Assembly (NCBI GenBank): GCA_008828725.1
Contig: MEHQ01000451.1
Span: forward strand, 62,001-126,000
Direction of reading: 5' to 3'
DNA from: Saccharina japonica
Taxonomy: Eukaryota > Sar > Phaeophyceae > Laminariales > Laminariaceae
Length of the DNA: 64,000 bases
Positions 32,738 through 45,100 of the stretch are shown here, one piece after another; position 1 is the first letter of the stretch; every line of letters starts with the position of its first letter. The notes under the pieces are model-generated. The model was not told where the DNA came from, made no database searches, and saw only the letters and a program-made list of their open reading frames with translations. Position numbers and translations under genes: made by a program.

Positions 32738-33747
32738 CTACGAATACCGTCGACATGTACGCAATAAGACAAACCCGTCAAATGCGATCTGACAGGTATA
32801 TGATGACATCGTTGCACGTGCAGAATGTTCGCTGCGCTACTGCTCTCACTCTCCCTTGCATCTTCAGGCGGAAGCTATCCGAAAGTCGAGCCGAGAACCC
32901 ACGAATCTACCTTTTCCTCCATCCCCGCCCGCTACGTAATCCGCCAACAATATAGGTAACCGCCGCATGCTGAGCACCAGAAGCGCGAGATGTGTCGAAC
33001 GGAGAAGGACAGAGCCCCCGATAGGCCATCAGCGCGACAACGTACTTACATGGAATTTCACTTTGAAACTCAGCATGGGGTAAGGAAATATTATGATATT
33101 CAAATGAAGAAACTCATATATACTACCGGGCCATGTATTCACACAAGCACAACGAATAGAACCACCACCCGACAGGAGCGGGAAAAGGAAGCCACTAACG
33201 CCCCAGATACAAAACAACGGATACAGATGGGCTAAAGACATCCGCTCTATCGAGCTCAAGGCACGAAATATTTCCGCTCACCTGGTGCGCAGAAATAAAA
33301 CAAAAATCCGGAAGGATCGATGATACGCCCACACCACACCCCCTCCCCCACCCCCATTAACCCATGGCACGCTGGCCAATCACCAACCGACTGTACTGCC
33401 ACCTATCAAGATATGCTGACACTTCAAAGCAGGGGGGGCTGTAATCGGAATTGGCGCAAAACATAATACTCTAGGATAGTGGTGCCAGGAGTAGCTGTTA
33501 CCGAGGCACCCAATCCATAGCACCAACTACCCACAGAGCGAAGACTACACAATGCGTTCCTTCCTGCGCCAGCCCTGGTAGCAACCCCGTCGCATCAACG
33601 CACCCAAATGTTGAAACATATTTTGTGTAGCCTTCGCTACCCATCGCCAACGCCGGCCCCTATATTCCGAACGCATCGCGTGATATAGCGTTTTGAAGGA
33701 TAGGCCGCCTGGCAGCCCCTGGGTCTTGCTTTGCCTCGTCTACCCGT

Positions 33748-36700
33748 CTAGTCGAGCAGCACTACTGCTTGAGGAGGGATGCCCATCTCCGCGAGAAGGC
33801 CCTCAGCATAGAACACGAAGCCTGCCGGACCCGACACCACGACCTGCGTGCAGTACAACCCAATCGGTAAACAACATGATGTCAAAAACGTGGGAATGAC
33901 AGCCCAGGACGGAAAACGTAAACAAAAAGCACGCAGTAGCAAACTCGAGGACAGCGCGAACGGGTAGCTGCACTGGATGAACGCCTGTACAGCAACGATT
34001 GTGGGGGGCGAGGGCCGCAAACCTGGACAATAAAAAATGGGCGTCATCCTTCCATCAATACACATCAACTGGGAGCTGGCTTTCTGGTCAGCTACCGACC
34101 TTTACTCGAGGTTAACAACTGAACCGAGAGATCGGCAGCCATGACAATCTAGTTATGGACGATTCATCTCCGTTTTGAGGGAGAGAGCGAGAGGTCTTCG
34201 CATTCACGCCTAGTCGAGGTCGACACAATGTCGGAGGCCTGCTGGATGCCATATCTCCCCCACGTGCTGTGCACCGCCACACTTGGCCGCGACTAAGACT
34301 GACCATAACACTGACGTGATATCACATGGGGCCAAGAATAACGCCATCCCCTGCACCCGGCACTCCACAACCCGCAAACCTCGAAAGGGTTCCCCCGATA
34401 ACATGAACAAATGCTTAACTGAGTCTAAACAAAGCGGGGGCGTGCACGAAGCGTTTGGGTGTTCACGCTCTTCTCCCTCTCTCTCCTCCTGTACACCCCA
34501 ACTGATTCAGCACCGGTATTTATTGTAGCGGAACTGGAAACCCGATCAAGGCTAGCAAACTAATATTGCAAGAACCCACCACCCCCCTTGCCCGCCCCGC
34601 GACTGTCACCTGAAGCGCTCCTCCTGTGGTTTTAGTGCCGATAAGTGTGTTCAGCGCCGAACTCGAGTCCTCTGCAGCGTCTTCCGATTTCTCCCGCAGC
34701 GCACCGGCGACGTCGCGCGCCTTGACAGGGGCCTTCACAGAGGCTATGGCTCTCATCACCTCCGGGCCGATAGCCTTCTCTAGTACGGATCTAGAAAGCT
34801 TTGTGGGCGGTCGCCCATTCCCCGACTGCCACCCGCCGTCGATATTGTTGTGCGATATGTGTTGTGTGTGCCGCGTAATACGAGTTTCAGGTGCAGAGAG
34901 CGTCGTGCGTTGCGTTAAGCGTTCGGTTTGGGGGAGGAGGATGAGGCGTGAGAAAACCGAATATATCGAAAGCAAGGCGAGAGCAAGAGCGAGGATTGGG
35001 ACGCGGAGGACCCTGAAAGTGATGTACGTGGTGCCGGGCCTGGCGCTTTTTCGATACGGGGTAGAAATGTCCATGTCCGTTGAAAATATCTATATGGTAG
35101 CGTTTAAGTTCAGCTCCTCTAACGGATCCCGTTATATGATTAGTGGGACGGCGTATCCACCCGCACAAGCATCCCGCAAGTCTCCGAAGACTAGTTACTC
35201 GGCACCAAACTTCGTCGAGACATCGCATACAATAACTGCTGTATTAGCGCCAAATAACTCGCAGAAGGCAAGAAGTGTCTTCATACGCAACAACTGATTA
35301 TAATACCATCCAACATATTGCACTGCGAGGTCCTTACGTCTTCCAGGGACGGTCCAGACAGATCTTCAGCCGCGTCGTCGGGCGACGGCTTGTCCCTAGT
35401 GGGTGCATGTCTCTTTGTTGTAGCCATTGGGTGTGAGTAAGCGTTCACACCCGACCGTGCGGAGGAGTCTTTCGAGGTGCGCTGGCGATGTGATTCTGAC
35501 GGACGCTCGGCGGCTGGGGTAGCGGCGGGCTCTGTCTCTTCACCTGAGCTGTACGTGACAGTGTCGACCTTCTGACTCGTTGGTCGACCACTCGTCGGCC
35601 GGACGGGCTTCTCGTCACCGCTGCTACCCCTACCCACCTTGACTTGGCCGGTATATTCCTTCCTGCGGACGCTTTTAGGCCAGCGGCCACGGACAGCACT
35701 CGTCCGGCGGGACGGGCCGACGTGACGGGTACCGCCACCCGTAGCCACCCCCAAACTGCTGTCATATTCGACCCTGTAGGTCTCTAACAGAGAACCAGAC
35801 AAGTCGTTCCTAGTGTCACCGATGTTCCTGGTGGCCCTTTGACGATTGAGTTCCGTGGAGGAGCGAGTTTTACCGCCACCCATCAGCTCACCACCACCTC
35901 GATGACCTGGGATTGGGCTGCCGTCGCCGCTGGCGCTGTCATCGCGGTCTTCCATTTCCCCCCACACGCTCGTCGAACAGCAAGCGACACGAGCGGCAAT
36001 GCTCGGCCTCCGCCGACTCGAGTTTACACTACGGCCACTTTCGTCCGCGCTTCCTTCGTTCCGGCCTGCGAAGATTGGTGACCACGGCATGTCCTCGTTG
36101 CCATCACAGTCAACCACCTCGGCAGGCGTCTCCTGTTCCGCGCCTTCGTGCAGGACCAAGGGGCTAAGGAGCTTGATGCTGCCGCCACCGCCGGATTCCA
36201 AATCCCCGCCGCCAAATGTTCGAGTGCTGTTAACGAAGCTGCTCCCGTGGCTCGAGCTATCCTCCTCGGTAACACGCGACAGCACTCTCCCGATTCGTTG
36301 ACGGTGCAAGTGTGCGCCTTTGGTGTGTTCGTCGCCAAGCTTGTCTTCGTCTTGTGGTTTGGACCCACTGCTCCCCTCTTCTCCGGCTAATGCCGGTATT
36401 ACCGACGTTTGGTCGCCGGCCCCGTCCACGCTCCCGGCGGCATTGGCGGCCCCGGTAGCACCTGCATCTCTGATGAGCAAGCCGGCGTTCGCGCCTTTTC
36501 GTATGCGCCTCGCCTTCGCACGACGGAACGCATTGCCTGGCACGTTGCGCCGTGTTGTATCGCCGCTGATAATAACCGTCACCTCCAGCAGGCCTTTTGC
36601 TTCGGACTTTGTTTGTTTCCGCAACAGAATCGCGATTGGCAGACAGACACGAGGAGTGGAGGAGGGGGGGGGGGGCGTAAAATAACCGATGTTTTGGTCG

Positions 36701-39184
36701 ACGAAGTCGTTACGACGAGAATGGCGTGCTCGAAAGTTGCAGCAACGGAGTAATTGAGCTAGACGTCACATGCCTATCTGCCACAAGTTATATTACTGTA
36801 GGTGTACAGTCGCCATGCGGCTGGTAAATATCGTGCGCCCTGAGGGGTTTCCTTTGTAGGCGGGAAGGGCTTATGATGCCACCGGTTGGTATTTCAATCG
36901 TCTTTGGTCGACTACAGTGGCTTGATCCGAGTGACCCACCTCACGACGATGCTCGTGCTGCAGTAGTGTACATTGTGACCATTACACCGGGTCCACACGT
37001 ACATGTCGTTGCTTTTAGAACGCATCAGCTCTGACCTCAACAACATCCATCGCCATTCAACCGCACAAGATGAGTGATTTATTCGCCCGGAAAAGTTATC
37101 TATTATATAGAACTATTTGTCTTGAATGATACCAGCAGGCGACTCTCCTGTTAGCGCCAAGGCGGACGGCCCGACAAGAAATATACCGGTTCTTTAGGCT
37201 CTTTAACCTGACGTATCCAGTGAAGTGCTCATTTCTGCGCTGCGGGGATGAGAATGTGCATGAGCCGTGCGGGAACAGGTACAAAGGTGTGTATGGGGGG
37301 ACCCTGCGTCTCTTTCCCTAAATTGTCTCCGCTCGTGGTGAGAAAAACAGTCACCTGCAGTGCCATCAGCTCGTCGGCGCAGAAGAGATCTCTTTCCTCG
37401 TTGTTTTGCCAAAGCAACACCAGCCTCGAGTGTGCCCCCAGCAGTACGCCGTGGTTGCGGCTGTATGAATGAGGGAGATACATGCAGACAGGAGTTATAG
37501 TGGATGAAAAGCCAAGTTAATGGCGCGGCGAAGGATAGCCCGGCTACCCACGGTTTACACTTAGAGTAGCACAGGGTGTGCGTGTTTTCGAAACGGGCGG
37601 GCGCTGGTGCCTAGGATTGCTAATGCGGCCTAACCTGTGCTCCTAATGGACGCGGGCGTTGTCCACCGATCAGGTCCTCGTCGTACCAATGTCGGGGCTA
37701 CCAATGGCAGCAGGGGATACCGTACAAGTAGAGTGAATGACGAAAGAGTATGACCCCCAAACACACATACTTCTCACCTATCGGGCTTTATGTAGTCTCG
37801 GATCATCTGCACCACTAGCAGGTTTCGTCGGAAACATACGTTATACCGGGCCCGGCAGGCGAGTCGCGTGGAGACAAGCGTCGAAGACGGAGGTGAGGGG
37901 GTGTTAGAAACCATCAATTGAGGCCTTGTTATGTGCCGGACGCAATCGCAATGGCCTTGTTTCAATTCAAAGCACTGGCAGTATCCGTTAAGTGTACCAA
38001 TGATACACCACGTTCTCCTCTTGTCGCTCCCGAGCTTAGTATATGCCCCATAGTTTCACAGGGAACAGAATGGTCTATCGGAGCGCGCGCTTGGTCCTCA
38101 ACGCTTTGTGACCCCTCGTATTGCGTGGGCGGGTGTTGCTCGTCATATTTAGAGGCGTACCCTGTGGTATGATAAGCATCCCTGGGATAGGAACTCCGAC
38201 GGGGCGATACAAGGTAGCTAGTCCCCTGTCGTAGTTGGAGAGGGATCGCGTACTTACTTGTTGTCTGCCTTAGTAATTGAACTATTGACAACACATTCCT
38301 TTCGAGATTGAGCTCGTTCCTACTCCTAAAAGAAACACGTCCGACATTCGGGTGCTCAACACGTTTTTCCGTTGATACATACAAACATTTTGCTTGTTTT
38401 ATACCCTTCTCGTGTCGCCGCCTGTAGCCACCATTTATCTCCTGGAATAGCGATGTTTTGTCGCTACTAAATATTATTAGTGTAGTAAACGTTTATATAT
38501 AAAACTCGTCCATTTTCCGCATCTCGACCCCTAACAGATCCCGATCCTATCTGTACATTTCACATTATATCACCACTGAATGTGAGTTCCATTCTCTGTT
38601 GGTTTGCCAAGAGGGCACATCTGCGCATCTTCTTCCTCGTCCCGACTACTGCAATAATAATTTCTTATTTCTGGCAGGTCCAGGCCCCCTACACGAAATC
38701 GCAGTTTCATCGTGATCGCGTAATCCAATCGGCCGTGCAAATACGTATTACTGTAGTTTCTCTATCTTCTATTGACCACTCGTGTATCTGAAGTGTTCCT
38801 CTGCTTTTACATAATTGGTCAGCGTCAGCCGGTCCCTTATATCTATCATGTATTTGTTATTTTTCTTGTACCCCCCACACTTCGCTATGGTTGGTACCTC
38901 TTCTTGGTTCCGGGGGGGGGGGGGTCAATAACACAGAAGCGGTTAGAGTCGTCCGGCAAGAGTCCTCCTGTCGGCATATTATGTTCGCAGGACTGAAACG
39001 TTGAACAGTATACCTAACCCTCCATCGCGAACAACTAACGACTGAGCAACTATACCCACAGTCCCTCACTTGGGTTGACGCCAGTTCCGGCTGCGATCAT
39101 GACGATGTTCCGGTGGGCCGGAGGTGGGATCAGCCTGTCTTGCAGGAAGGGCCCCTGCAGCTGCACCGCGGGGTTGTCAGAGTT
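33748..39184 (-). CDS. NAD(P)-binding domain of the reductase (6 exons), with insertion
   Basis: 39184-39070 gives VQLQGPFLQDRLIPPP and NIVMIAAGTGVNP. 37814-37778 is a 37 bp exon, VQMIRDYIKPD. 37460-37355 gives HSRLVLLWQNNEERDLFCAD. 36606-35338 starts SEAKGLLEVTVIISGD and then becomes low complexity. 34825-34610 resumes with NGRPPTKLSRSVLEKAIGP, and 33843-33748 ends VVVSGPAGFVFYAEGLLAEM to the TAG at 33750-33748. The GTGxxP nucleotide motif, the LLWxN strand and the C-terminal (C/S)GP motif are intact, so the lobe looks functional. Whether NADH or NADPH is used cannot be read with confidence. Confidence 0.88.
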
Positions 39185-42100
39185 CTGGAAAGCCGAAACC
39201 GGTGTTCCGTTGGAGGTGTGCGGCCAGCCAGTCGTCAGTTGTTGTCGTGTGCATGAACCGGTCGCCGCCGATAGATGAGTCGATCGGTTGGTCGGTGAAT
39301 CGTTTGGTTTGGGTCGGCCCACAGGCCCACGTGCGAACCGACGGGATTCAGAAGGGTGTACGTTGAGGATGCGGAGAGGACAGAGGGACAGCGATGTCAC
39401 CAGCCGGACGAATGCGGCGTGGCCAAACCAAGGCGCACACAGAGAACGAAAGAAACAGTGAGGATGGATGAGGCGCGGAATAACAGTATTCATAGTATGA
39501 CAAATAGTCGGGGCTGCCACTACACTATGAAGCTGTCACAACACCAGCCGGCATATACCGATTTACGGAATACGTCGGAGGTTCAAATAATATCGGTGTT
39601 AAACGCTATTCAACTATTAACCGATGGCACACGGAAGGGCGGTAATACGGCGCCAGCGTTACAGTAACGTAAGCCAAGGCGCCAGCCTCGGCACCCTCGA
39701 AAACGGCATCGTGCGGTGGCGATCACTTCCACCTCTACAACAATTATGTCGTAAACTGTCCATCTTCGCGCCGCACCTTGATCAGCTGCGACAAGAGATT
39801 GCTCATGGGCCCATCCGGGTATAGCCTTATCCTCATCTCTATGCACAGTTCGCCTTCGTCCGTCTCGCTCGCAGGCACAACTCGACGCTTGGTTCCCTTC
39901 TCGCCCTGGACTCTGACGGCAAACGCGTTGTAGGACCGCTGCACGACAGTCTGAATGTTTCCCGGACATCAAGGGTTGCGGCCCACACGCGTATTGGGGA
40001 ACCGATGGAGGGGGGCCAGAGAGACAGTTGTTACCGTCGGGGCAGATATTCAAGTGTGTGCTGAATAGCACAGCAACATGTGCTGAGCAAAGGGATGGTT
40101 GAGTACCCTCAGTACCACGCGCATAGTGGATCATAATGCGAGCACAACACTTTGTCATTTGCGCAGTACGATTTTGTGCCTCACTAGTATTTACTTAGTT
40201 TCGTTTTGCTATGTTCGAAGCCTTCCTCAGCGCACCCGCGATGGTATTTGGCTGGCAACCGAGTGGCAACAACGATAATAACAACAACGGCAGCGACATA
40301 CAGAGGGTACAAATGGCCAGTACTGAATGGCGTCAGCCGTATGGAATCAGTACACCAAAACAAGCACATCGATCGCATTTCAGACAAATAAAGCATGCAC
40401 TGCCCCCCCCCCCGTGCTGCGCAAGGCTGTGGCGACCTCTCTTGGTGCTTGTTCGCTTACCATTCCCGCCTCTTTCGCTGCTCGCATGCGGAAGTGACAC
40501 ACACCCTTCATGGTGTCAACCTGGCAGCAGAGAACGGTCAAGGAGCACGGAGAGCGTGTTAACGGGTACGCTAACGTCATGATAAGACGTAGATGGGCAC
40601 GTCGAAGGGAAACAGGTTTTTCACGCACAGACATCTCGCGCAACACGAGAACGCTGTGCCTTGTATCCACACGGTCACTGGGCTCCATGGGAGTCACACT
40701 ATACATATTATGTACCAGTCGGGCAAAACAAAGCTCCTAGCAGTCAGGTACAACAAACCCCCGCGCTGAATCAACATTATTGGCAACCTTTCGGCGCGCT
40801 GAAAAGACGCTAAACGGGGCTGTGTCGGCTTGGCTTGGCAGGGACGCGGGTGGCAAGAATACACGCGGTCCAATCTCGGCGACGGCACAGCACCGGCGCT
40901 GTCTTGTGGACCACAGCGTGCTCAACAAGACGAATGAGGAAGCTTCATCCGGATGGGGCCGCGGCACCGCCTTCCTGCCGATGTTAATCGTCGCTCGCTC
41001 CACTGCGTCTGGTTGTTGCAATCGGCGCACGCTATACCCGAGGTATCTCCAGGTTTCGCTGAACAGAAACCGAGAAAACAAATACGCCTCGGCCTCCAAC
41101 GCTACAACAGGACTTCTCGGTCTCTGCAGCCAACAAAACCTTGGTACACAAAGTACGCAAGCACATTGGAGTCCAATGCCAGTATTGTAACACATGCCCA
41201 AGCTAAAGCACTACAGCAGCATGGACACAAGCACACTCCCAAAACCAAACGCAAACAATCCAACGCACAAATGCAACACAGCCACAACAATTCAACCACA
41301 TACACAGAACCATCGAACGCGCACAAAGGCAAACCCAAGGAAACACACACAAAAAACTCATACAGAAGTATGTACACAAAAACACGCGATTATGGCCCTC
41401 GAAGCTTTCTCACCAATGCCGCCGCCCTTCCCGGACACGCGAAGACAAACTTGTACACGGGACGGTCGCCCCCGTCCCCCATCTTCTCGTGCAGCAGCAG
41501 GGGGCAGACGTGGAAAAAATCCAGCACGTTTTGCTTCTCCCACAACCTCCGCATGGCCTTGAACGGCTTGTCCACCTGAAGACCGTAGCGAGGCGGTGGC
41601 GACGCGAGAAACATAAACTCTTCAGATTGCGATGTATGGGAGGGTCAGTGGTCCACGCTCCCCCATAAAGTCACTTCGGCTACGAACACATAGGGCAGGA
41701 ACACATTATTTATGATCGAAGACAATCGCGCACCATTCTCGTAACGGCAGCATATGGTCGTGGTTGGCGTACTTGTCGCGACCAGCCGTCTATGTATTGG
41801 CCGTTGGGCCCGGCGCCGACCCACTGTAAATAAGGGTCACTCGCTAAACTAGAACCCAGGCCGTGAGACAATCCTTTAATTCCCCTCAACCCTCGTGGAT
41901 CTGCGCTCCGCTCAGTTACCTGTGCGGCGTCACTTTCGTGTGCGCTGGATCTGCTGATGGAGGTTAACCGCGAGCCTATTCGCTTTAAGATGTGCCGGAC
42001 GGGGTTAACCTTCGGCTTCTTCTCCGTCCCTGTCGGCTGCACGAAGAGAATAAACGATCAAACAAAGGCGGTAAGATCAACGGTGTTGCGTGTGTGTTCT

Positions 42101-45100
42101 GTGCGAAATAGGAGTGAAGCTGTGGTGAGAGTTGTGTATGTCGCGGCATCACATAGAGCATAGTCGTGCAGGCAACGAGAGGGGCGGGAAGTGCTCGTCT
42201 TAGGACCGCACTAAGGGGCGAGGTGGGGCGGGGGACAATGTAGGCCCCGCGCGCAGCTACATGTAACAGATGAAGGGGATTCATGATAGCCGGAAGTAAA
42301 TGTGCATGACGATGGTGAGTCAGCAACGTGGCCGATAAATGATCGCAAGGGTGCCAACGACAACGAACAAAGGTCAGGGGCGATACGCCACGCCATGGCG
42401 ACATGAAGGATTCTTCGAAGGGACGCTTTAGGAGATGCCATACATTGACAAAGCGCTACGCTCCACAACTATGATGCACCATGAGGTGTTGCGCAACTAG
42501 TGCCACGGGTGAAGGGAAACAGCTCCCCACCGGCAACGATCGTTGAATCAATAAACCTGGTTCGTGCACCAGTAGGTCACATCATTGGCCGTTGACCGAC
42601 CATCGTTTTCGTGCCTAATCAGAAGTTGGTGCTGGATTCCTGGAATGCATCGTACGCAAGAGGGCATACACCAACAAACAACGTATGTTTGGGCTTAAAG
42701 CAAGCCCTATGTTTGCGCCTGCCCACGCCTTCTGCGACGGGTTAAGAGCCGGTGATGCCCTAATGCGCTTTACCTTGGTATTGAAGGAGGAAGTAGTGTG
42801 CATAACCACAGGATGGTCTAACTCCACCGGCTTGTTCAACGAGAGAGATCGCGCCGACAGACGTTTCCGCGGTCGAGCCGACATAGGCGAGGCGGCGGTA
42901 GCAGGCGAGAGCTCAAACGTTGAGGTATCCTCTGGAACCAACGGTACAGCGTCGGTTGTCCCCTCCACCTCCGTTTCATCCTTCCCACTCAGCGACCGCT
43001 CTGGTTTCGTCGCCGGCGGCGACGTTGCATTTAAGATCGCCGCTGCCTTCGCACTTAGTGTCATCGCCACTCCTACCGGTGCCATACCTCCTGGCGTCTT
43101 ATTCATCTTGCCTTCGGAAACACTCAATTGCCTTTTTTTCTCGCCCTCGGTGCTGCTGTTGCTGCTGAATGACTTCTTCCGTTCGTCAAATACGAAACTA
43201 TCGCTGCCGCTTCCGCTTCCGCTCCCGCTGCTCCCACCGCCGGTACGTTTGCCTCGTCGCTTGTAACTGCGCGATCTACGACCCCCTTGGAAGGACTTTC
43301 TGGTATCCACCTCGTCACCGCTGGACGCCGGGCCAGACCACGATGAACGGTGGCCGGAGTGGCTTGAGGTGTCCCTGCCAAGGGGTATGCTTACGAGACG
43401 GCCGCTTCGACGTGAGGTGTGGGACAAGCCGCGCCTATCGTTTCGCTCGCTGCCGGAACCGGACATCGAGAACGCTCGGCGAGCATGTAGGAAGGACCTG
43501 TTGAAGAACCCGAGATCCGCACCGCTGCTAGCCCCGATACCATCCTTATCGTCGTCGCTGCTGTCTGTCTCTATGTCGTCTTCCTCTTCGATGTATCCCA
43601 CGACGAGACTCCTCGCGATCTCAAGGGCGACCTAGCGTGCGCACGCAGTTGTCCGGGCATTGTCGTATTGCGATTCAAGGGGTGGGGGAGGGGGCTGGGT
43701 GAGAGAGTCTGAGGCCTACTCACGATGTACATTCCTCAGCGGCAGTCAGACTCTTCTACACCTTCGTATTAAGGCGCCGTTCCTTCTAGTGTACGGGGCG
43801 AAGTGTGATAACGAGGGAAAAAACAGCAACAAGAAGCGAAAACGACGATCACTATGGTTCCACGCCAGCGCACGGGACCGGCAGCAGCTGGGAACCGACC
43901 GTCACACAGCTCGATACAGTAAAGGACGAGGCCAGACGGCCAACAGTATAGAACGCTCCCCCCCCCACTTCTTCTTGACCCCAACAACCTGTACACCGGT
44001 TGCGACTACTTACATCGGAGTGAGTGTGTGGGTTGAATGTCATGCCGGAGACACCGATGGAAGCGTCTCCCCCTATGATCTCTGACGTCACGTCTGTACC
44101 CATGACGTTCATGAGCACACGAGCGCCGCCGGGATGTCGCCTGACGAAAGAACTAACGTCGAGGACAGCCCCGTCAATGATCACCCACGAACGCCCGTTC
44201 AAGACCTAGATAGGATTAGGAGAAGGCGGCGGTGGGGTGGGTGTGGGAGGTGGGGCGCTTGTTCTACTCGTACCTCCCGCTGGTTCCCCTCTCAGTACTG
44301 GAAAGCTGTTGATTGGAGGCAGTTTGATGGTTAGACTTCTCGACCCCAGGGGGTCTCCGCTATGTGATATCCGCTCCGTGTCGCGTCGTACTTTCTTTTA
44401 CTTGTATTCATTATGTCGATTTCGTATGAGCGCCGGTGGTAAGGGCGCGGATGCGGGGAGGGGGGGGTATAGTGGAGGTAGTGTGTAATTTGTCGTGAAC
44501 AACGATTACGTGCGCCCGAGGACGAACTGCGCCACGCGAAAGAGCAATTATTGGCGGCTAACCGCACCTTCGGCAACATGTGGTTGCCTCACCTTGGTGA
44601 TGCTGGAGCGATACGGCGAAAGAGATGCGTAGCACTTCATAACCACACTGGCAGAGACACTTTGTGGAGACACCCAGAGAGATGCATGTACACATACATA
44701 TTTATACTGATCGGGATCGAGGTCGGGAAATAAGCAAATACATGGAAGGCTGAAGCAAATACAACTCGAAATCGAGGGCCTCCGCCCCCACCACTACCTT
44801 GTCGTTGAACTCCTGCATTGTGTAGAGGGGTAGCTCCTCCGTCCTAGGCATGAGCCGGTCCTCTATCTCATTCTTGAGGGCCTCCTCCGAGAATTCTTCG
44901 TTAACGAGCTCCACCATGCCACACAGATTGGCTGCGCCCTTCTTGAAATACTGCATCACGCGCCACCAACAGCCGAGCGCGGCCCGGTTAACCGCGAAGC
45001 ACACCGTATTCAACAAATCAAAGATCATCGCGCAATTTAGTTGCGATTGGGATGGGGGAGCGTTGCCTTGTGTGACGAGGCGACGTTGGGGTCGGTGCTC

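Larger units (their letters stand above)
24883..33747. other. Intergenic gap between two convergent genes
   Basis: No supported gene. It contains the 3' flanks of both genes, a 20-G run (25051-25070), a T-rich/palindromic block (25550-26320), a TTGATTGATTGATTGGG microsatellite near 26707, telomere-like words near 29283-29300, and a dispersed repeat copy at 32620-32737. Open frames up to 150 residues (such as 28339-28791 and 29220-29672) show no domain, bias or splice support. Confidence 0.6.

Noticed and set aside
34626-35297. Long plus-strand open frame (223 residues)
   Set aside because: Part is antisense to the well-supported exon 34825-34610 and the rest lies over intron; no domain and no splice support on plus.
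42685-43266. Plus-strand open frame of 193 residues
   Set aside because: Exact antisense of the low-complexity linker exon 43631-42774; open because of Ser/Arg-rich codons on the other strand.
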